From: an uncultured bacterium
Lineage (GTDB): Bacteria > Bacteroidota > Bacteroidia > Bacteroidales > Bacteroidaceae
NCBI GenBank assembly: GCA_905214625.1
Contig: CAJMMQ010000011.1
Span: forward strand, 17,987 to 81,986
Direction of reading: 5' to 3'
DNA length: 64,000 nt
The translations under genes and the position numbers were made by a program. Of this stretch, positions 59,834-64,000 are shown piece by piece. Below the pieces are notes generated by a model. The model ran no database searches. It saw nothing but the letters and a program-made list of their open reading frames with translations, and was not told the origin of the DNA. Numbering within the stretch: the first letter of the stretch is position 1; the number at the start of each line of letters is the position of its first letter.

Positions 59834-59939
59834 CATCATTCTTTTATCAAAATGGCATATATTCCTGTTTTTAAGGCATAGAGACATTGGGATATCCTTT
59901 CGAACTTTGTACCCGAAAAATAATACAAAACATAACATC

Positions 59940-60719
59940 ATGAACGAAAAAGCAATTATTCGGTTGGTACGCAGTGCCACCTTGAAAATCAACTATGCAG
60001 GACATACCATTCTTATTGACCCCGTATTTGCCGACAAAGGAACCCTGCAATCAGCTCTCGGTGTATATAAGAATCCGAGGGTACATCTCGTAATGCCTAT
60101 TAGCGACATTACTGAAGGTGTTGATATGGTACTGCTCACCCACAACCACATCGACCATTACGAACCAAGTGTAAAGCAGCATTTGCCGAAAGACATTCCT
60201 TTCTACACCCAGCCACAAGATAAGGCCGCCATCCTGAAAGATGGTTTCTCAAATGTAGAAGCGATTGAAGAGAGCATAACCTTAGGTCATCTGACCATCC
60301 ACCGTGCTATTGGCCATCACGGTTTCGGTCAGATAGGCCAGATGATGGGACCTGTTTCGGGCTATGTGCTGATGTCCGAAGGGCTTCCGACTATTTATAT
60401 CATGGGCGATTGCAAATGGGAAGAATGTACTCTTGCTACCGTGGAAAAGTATCGTCCTAATTATATTGTGGTGAACAGTGGCGGTACGGTATTCCCCGAA
60501 TTCTCTAAGACGGACGGTTGTATCATCCCCAATGAACAGGAAGTAATGGCGATGCTTGACACACTCCCCCCACACATCAAGCTGATTACCGTACACATGG
60601 ATGCCATCGATCATTGCCAGACCACCCGTGCCATCCTTCGCAACGAAGCTCGCCATCACGGGACGGATATGAGCCGACTGATTATACCGGAAGACGGAGA
60701 AAGCATAACACTTAAATAA
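59940..60719 (+). CDS. Metallo-beta-lactamase-fold hydrolase (UlaG-like)
   Basis: 259 residues from the ATG at 59940; the longer upstream frame would overlap the divergent AraC gene. The metal motif is LLTHNHIDHYEP (HxHxDH). Further ligands lie in AIGHHGFGQIG, IMGDCKWEE and near MDAIDHCQT. The overall pattern resembles UlaG-type L-ascorbate-6-phosphate lactonases and other small MBL hydrolases; the substrate is unknown. It is first of the plus-strand cargo genes, 34 bases before the cupin. Confidence 0.88.
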   Translation: MNEKAIIRLVRSATLKINYAGHTILIDPVFADKGTLQSALGVYKNPRVHLVMPISDITEGVDMVLLTHNHIDHYEPSVKQHLPKDIPFYTQPQDKAAILKDGFSNVEAIEESITLGHLTIHRAIGHHGFGQIGQMMGPVSGYVLMSEGLPTIYIMGDCKWEECTLATVEKYRPNYIVVNSGGTVFPEFSKTDGCIIPNEQEVMAMLDTLPPHIKLITVHMDAIDHCQTTRAILRNEARHHGTDMSRLIIPEDGESITLK

Positions 60720-60752
60720 CTGTATAAACAATCATTTCAAAATATTAGAAAG

Positions 60753-61217
60753 ATGAAAAAGATTAGGAAAATCGCGGTAGAACAGAATTTCGCCGCGATC
60801 AGTGTCGGTAAGTTGAATGAACTGAATGAATACGAACTTCAGCTTGGCCCGGATGTGAAAATTCCCGGAAAAGTATTCTGCAGCACCGCTCTCGGAACTA
60901 CGGGAAGCGAGTTTTCTTTCCAGTCATTCGCCCCGGGTACAGAAACCGGATTTCTGCATAGTCACAAGAGTCATGAGGAACTTTATTTTTTCCTCTCCGG
61001 TAAAGGTGAATTTCAAGTAGACGGAACAGTGTTCCCAGTGGAAGAAGGTAGCGTTGTCAGGGTATCTCCTGCAGGAAAACGAAGTGTCCGTAACAACGGA
61101 ACGACTCCGCTCCTCATGCTCTGCATACAATATTGCAGCAATACATTCTCACAGGAGGATGCCACTGACGGAATCATACTGAAAGAACCGGTAAAATGGA
61201 AAGTCTCTCCGAAATGA
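60753..61217 (+). CDS. Cupin domain protein
   Basis: 154 residues with a single beta-barrel cupin domain: motif 1 GFLHSHKSHEELYFFLSGKG (His, His, Glu metal ligands) and motif 2 around EEGSVVRVSPAGKRSVRNNG, which lacks the usual second-motif His in a standard position. It may be a small-molecule binding protein or enzyme. It lies between the MBL hydrolase and the radical-SAM pair. Confidence 0.9.
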   Translation: MKKIRKIAVEQNFAAISVGKLNELNEYELQLGPDVKIPGKVFCSTALGTTGSEFSFQSFAPGTETGFLHSHKSHEELYFFLSGKGEFQVDGTVFPVEEGSVVRVSPAGKRSVRNNGTTPLLMLCIQYCSNTFSQEDATDGIILKEPVKWKVSPK

Positions 61218-61240
61218 TTCTAAAAAGGAACTCTAAGCAG

Positions 61241-61909
61241 ATGACTATCTGTATAAAATCCCTGATAAAGAATATGAACATAGTGGTAGGCTGCTCCATC
61301 GGGTGCAGCTACTGCTATGCCCGTAACAACTGCCGCCGTTTCCATATTACGGACGACTTCTCCGTACCGGAATATATGGTGCGAAAGCTGCGTATCATCG
61401 ACACGCCCAAGCCTCACGTATGGCTGATGACCGGAATGAGCGATTTCTCCGATTGGAAGCCTGAATGGAATGCGGAAATATTCAGACGAATGAAAAGCAA
61501 TCCGCAACACGCTTATATATTCCTTACGAAATGTCCGGACAAGATCAGTTTCTCTACAGATGACGAGAATGTATGGATGGGCGTGACCGTCACGCGCAAT
61601 TCCGAAAAAAAGCGGCTAGACGATTTGAAAAGAAATATCAAGGCCAAGCACTACCATGTCACTTTCGAACCTATTTTCGATGAAATCGGCGATATAGATT
61701 TCGAGGGTATCGACTGGATTGTCATAGGTACGGAGACCGGACATCGGAAAGGCAAAGTGGATTCCCGTCCCGAATGGGTGCTTCACATTGCCGACCAAGC
61801 CCAAACACAGGGCGTCCCCGTGTTTATGAAAGAGGATTTGCTGCCTATAATGGGCGAAGAAAGGATGATTCAGGAACTGCCGGAACAATTTACAAAACGC
61901 TTACAATGA
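61241..61909 (+). CDS. Radical-SAM-type protein, first of a coupled pair
   Basis: 222 residues from the ATG at 61241, which has AAAGGAA nine bases upstream; another in-frame ATG at 61196 overlaps the cupin gene. The radical-SAM cluster motif is C-SIG-C-SY-C (CX3CX2C) followed by YARNNCRRFH. The rest resembles DUF5131/phage Gp37-Gp68-like proteins (WLMTGMSDFSDWKPEW, FLTKCPDK, WMGVTVTRNSEKKR). I recall annotation pipelines naming such proteins radical SAM mobile pair protein A; I could not check this. The stop overlaps the next start by 4 bases (ATGA). Confidence 0.82.
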   Translation: MTICIKSLIKNMNIVVGCSIGCSYCYARNNCRRFHITDDFSVPEYMVRKLRIIDTPKPHVWLMTGMSDFSDWKPEWNAEIFRRMKSNPQHAYIFLTKCPDKISFSTDDENVWMGVTVTRNSEKKRLDDLKRNIKAKHYHVTFEPIFDEIGDIDFEGIDWIVIGTETGHRKGKVDSRPEWVLHIADQAQTQGVPVFMKEDLLPIMGEERMIQELPEQFTKRLQ

Positions 61910-62781
61910 ATACCGAAATAATCAAAGAAATAGACGTACAGAGCGTTATGACCAAATCCTCACTGCCGGTCGGAGGATATTCGGTCAACCCTTACGTGGG
62001 CTGTCCCCACGCCTGTAAGTATTGCTACGCATCGTTTATGAAACGATTCACCGGGCATACAGAACCGTGGGGTGCATTTCTGGACGTGAAGAACTGGAAA
62101 CCGATAGCCAATCCGCACAAATATGACGGAGAGCGCATTGTGATAGGTTCCGTGACGGATGGTTACAACCCGTATGAGGAGCAATTTTGCCGTACCCACA
62201 GGCTGCTCGAAGAGCTGCGTGGGAGCAACGCCGAGATTATGATATGCACTAAGTCCGACCTTGTCCTGCGCGACCTCGACCTGTTGAAGCGTTTTCCCAA
62301 AGTAACGGTGTCATGGTCGGTCAATACGCTTGACGAGCGTTTTCGTACGGATATGGACAATGCCGTGAGCATAGAACGTCGTCTGAACGCAATGCGTCAG
62401 GTCTATGAGGCGGGCATCCGTACCGTGTGTTTTGTATCGCCCATATTCCCCGGAATAACCGATATGAAGGCGATTATCGAGAAAGTGAAAGGATATGCCG
62501 ATTTGATATGGCTCGAAAACCTGAATCTGCGCGGGCAGTTCAAGGGAGGGATAATGACGTATATCCGTGAGAAGCATCCCGACCTCTTTCCGTTATACGA
62601 AGAAATATACAACAAAAAGAGGCTTGATTACTGGCAGGCATTGGAACAGGACATTTCCCAATACGCCAAGGCACAGGGGTTTCCATATAGAATAAATGAT
62701 TTGCCTTACGGGCGCTCGGAAAAAGGCAAGCCGGTTATCGTAAATTATTTCTACCACGAAAAGATACGATTGACTAAATGA
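61906..62781 (+). CDS. Radical-SAM protein, second of a coupled pair (SPL-like)
   Basis: 291 residues from the ATG at 61906, coupled to the upstream gene by an ATGA overlap. The cluster motif is C-PHA-C-KY-C (CX3CX2C) after YSVNPYVG. Downstream are RIVIGSVTDGYNPYEEQFC, IMICTKSDLVLRDLDLL and VSWSVNTLDERFRTDMD, matching the small radical-SAM/SPL-family proteins. I recall the name radical SAM mobile pair protein B. Substrate unknown. It probably works with its neighbour as one enzyme system; by similarity, repair or modification of nucleic acid is plausible but unproven. Confidence 0.85.
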   Translation: MNTEIIKEIDVQSVMTKSSLPVGGYSVNPYVGCPHACKYCYASFMKRFTGHTEPWGAFLDVKNWKPIANPHKYDGERIVIGSVTDGYNPYEEQFCRTHRLLEELRGSNAEIMICTKSDLVLRDLDLLKRFPKVTVSWSVNTLDERFRTDMDNAVSIERRLNAMRQVYEAGIRTVCFVSPIFPGITDMKAIIEKVKGYADLIWLENLNLRGQFKGGIMTYIREKHPDLFPLYEEIYNKKRLDYWQALEQDISQYAKAQGFPYRINDLPYGRSEKGKPVIVNYFYHEKIRLTK

Positions 62782-62891
62782 GGGAAAGATATTGACAATA
62801 TGGTATATTAATAGTGAATAAGATATTCTTTTATTGCTTATTTTACTTTAGAATAGTTAGACAACTTAGATTTTGTACTATATATTACGAT

Positions 62892-62922
62892 AGAAGTACA
62901 ATCCATGATGAATTGTACTTCT
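62892..62922. terminator. Hairpin between the radical-SAM pair and the relaxase gene
   Basis: AGAAGTACAAT pairs perfectly with ATTGTACTTCT. It lies directly after the relaxase stop and 110 bases after the radical-SAM stop, so it probably ends both convergent messages. Confidence 0.7.
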
Positions 62923-62927
62923 CTATA

Positions 62928-64000
62928 TTACATCCTGAATCCTCTGGATTTTTGTTCTTTCTGCACTGAGTTACGCAGATGCTGCTGTAACTTCTCCCAT
63001 TGTTCTTTGAACCATTCGCTGATTGGCTGTTGGTTTATAGTCAGCATCAATTTATTCTTATCGATCGGGCTTCGTTCAATTTTGAAAATTACATTTTTTG
63101 TTTCAAATCTCTGTCTATATTCTTCGGAATAGATTTTTCCACTACATCTGAGAGCTTCCTTTTTGTATAAAAGAGAATCAACCATCCCCTTGGTAAAACC
63201 AGTGACATAGCATAATTTTTCCATTCTCAGCATTTCTTTGAGTAATGGGAACCAGCATAATGCCTTTTCAAGCAGGGTGTTTAGCCGTGATATTTCTTTG
63301 TCTTTAGCTTCAATCTCTTTATTATGTATTCCTTGAAGATTGCGTATTTGTCTGCCGTGCTGTTCCTGCATTTGTTGCATCTGAATTTTTAATTCATCAG
63401 TAGCTTTGTCCCGGTTGGCAATCTCCTGATGTAGCTGCTCGATGTTATGTTCCAGTTCTTTCAACTTACCGCTTCCGAAAAGAGAACCTACGCTGCTGGT
63501 TATGGCAGTGGCTACATCGGTAGCTGCACTTTTGAGTTTGTCTGTACGTATCTCAGCTTTTACCTGTTTGAGTTCCTGTTCGGCAAGGCTTACCTGTTGC
63601 TCCTTGTGTCGCTTGGTTTCTTCTATACGTTGCAGTTCGGCTTTCTGCTTCTCAATGATGAAATCGTTTCGTTCCAGATGCTCTTTACCTGTGACAGCTT
63701 TTGTCTGCCCACGTTCCATTAGCAGAATATCGGAAGCAAGGGTCTGCATGGTTGCCATATCCTCGTCATTGAGCTTTCGGCTCTTCCCGGTTTCGTGGTT
63801 CATCCAGTCGAATACGATATGAGCATGATAGTTCGGCTTGAACCATCTGCTTCCTATTTGGAAGCTCTCTTTGTCTTCCGCTTCCGGCTGACCGTTCAGC
63901 CAATGCCCTTCGTCTTTATGCAGGAAAATCTGTAGCGGAGTGATGCCCCAGCGTCTTTGGCACTCTTCACCGAATTTGCGTACATCAGCCAGTGTGGTGT
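62928..64000 (-). CDS. MobV-type plasmid mobilization relaxase, C-terminal part (cut by window edge)
   Basis: The frame is open to base 64000; the apparent ATG at 63803 is internal. Residues encoded at 63804-64000 include FLHKDEGHWLNGQ and FKPNYHAHIVFDW, the HxDE and HxH metal motif of Pre/MobV relaxases, so the N-terminal part of the gene lies outside the window. The C-terminal two thirds are a coiled coil rich in Glu, Lys and Gln. It nicks DNA at an oriT for transfer. This marks the 58.7-64 kb DNA as an integrated mobilizable element. Confidence 0.9.
   Translation of the reverse strand, partial: TTLADVRKFGEECQRRWGITPLQIFLHKDEGHWLNGQPEAEDKESFQIGSRWFKPNYHAHIVFDWMNHETGKSRKLNDEDMATMQTLASDILLMERGQTKAVTGKEHLERNDFIIEKQKAELQRIEETKRHKEQQVSLAEQELKQVKAEIRTDKLKSAATDVATAITSSVGSLFGSGKLKELEHNIEQLHQEIANRDKATDELKIQMQQMQEQHGRQIRNLQGIHNKEIEAKDKEISRLNTLLEKALCWFPLLKEMLRMEKLCYVTGFTKGMVDSLLYKKEALRCSGKIYSEEYRQRFETKNVIFKIERSPIDKNKLMLTINQQPISEWFKEQWEKLQQHLRNSVQKEQKSRGFRM

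Noticed and set aside
59804..59992. Longer N-terminus for the second AraC gene
   Set aside because: Overlaps the divergent hydrolase gene start and contains the promoter box.
63803..63803. ATG at 63803 as the start of the relaxase gene
   Set aside because: The frame remains open upstream and encodes the HxDE and HxH relaxase motifs, so this Met is internal.
1..64000. CRISPR arrays, rRNA operons, intact insertion sequences
   Set aside because: No regularly spaced direct repeats, no rRNA sequence and no transposase gene were seen.

Overview
The window comes from the chromosome of a member of the Bacteroidota, most likely a Prevotella-like Bacteroidales. Three things point there: more than twenty intergenic copies of the Bacteroidota -7 promoter element TAnnTTTG, many with a TTTG about 19-20 bases upstream; Bacteroidota-restricted families (DUF4230, DUF5686, DUF6048/DUF6452, DUF4199, DUF2723, DUF4738-like); and lipoproteins with short export signals. 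Most of it is ordinary core genome. The left end cuts a DUF2723 membrane protein and the right end cuts a MobV-type relaxase.

Layout. 1-9 kb (minus): cysE, an rlmL-type methyltransferase, an S9B dipeptidyl peptidase and purD form one tight run, followed by two small membrane proteins and the truncated DUF2723 gene. 9-13.3 kb: a six-helix efflux-type permease, two DUF4230 proteins, a lipoprotein and an AraC regulator. 13.4-19.6 kb (plus): a complete export operon (TolC-like channel, HlyD-like adaptor, two ABC ATPases, two ABC-2 permeases) with the architecture of E. coli ybhGFSR, except that the double ATPase is split into two genes. 20-23.8 kb: exonuclease III, ribH and a TPR membrane protein (minus), with recF and a DUF721 gene divergent. 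24-25.7 kb: a LacI-type regulator with a likely self-operator, and a hotdog thioesterase. 25.8-31.6 kb (minus): nucleotidyltransferase, ATP-grasp, CDP-alcohol phosphatidyltransferase, HAD phosphatase and a DUF5686 outer-membrane protein, which read as a polar-headgroup or cell-envelope pathway.

32.6-39.5 kb: a DUF2807 lipoprotein, a PiT phosphate carrier with a PhoU-like tail, and an oxidative-stress locus (oxyR divergent from ahpC-ahpF, with an OxyR-like operator). 40.3-45.2 kb (minus): M3 peptidase, dCMP deaminase, S41 protease, 5-formyl-THF cyclo-ligase. 45.3-49.8 kb (minus): DUF4199, glycosyltransferase 2, DUF6452, DUF6048, ApbE and a Crp/Fnr regulator in one close run. 50.2-50.4 kb: SRP RNA and tRNA-Thr(UGU), 4 nt apart. 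50.4-52.2 kb is an AT-rich accessory patch with a two-gene SdpI-like (DUF1648) module and an intergenic repeat shared with 32.2 kb. 52.2-58.2 kb: a short AlbA_2 protein, an alanine/glycine symporter, a YjbR protein, YaaA and mutS2.

From tRNA-Ser(UGA) at 58.6 kb onward the codon use and gene types change. An AraC regulator is divergent from a metallo-beta-lactamase-fold hydrolase, a cupin and two translationally coupled radical-SAM proteins, and these end against a MobV relaxase. This looks like cargo of an integrated mobilizable element next to the tRNA gene and is the best candidate in the window for a little-described system. Second and third are the nucleotidyltransferase/ATP-grasp/CDP-alcohol transferase operon and the two-gene DUF1648 module. 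No CRISPR array, rRNA or intact insertion sequence was seen.
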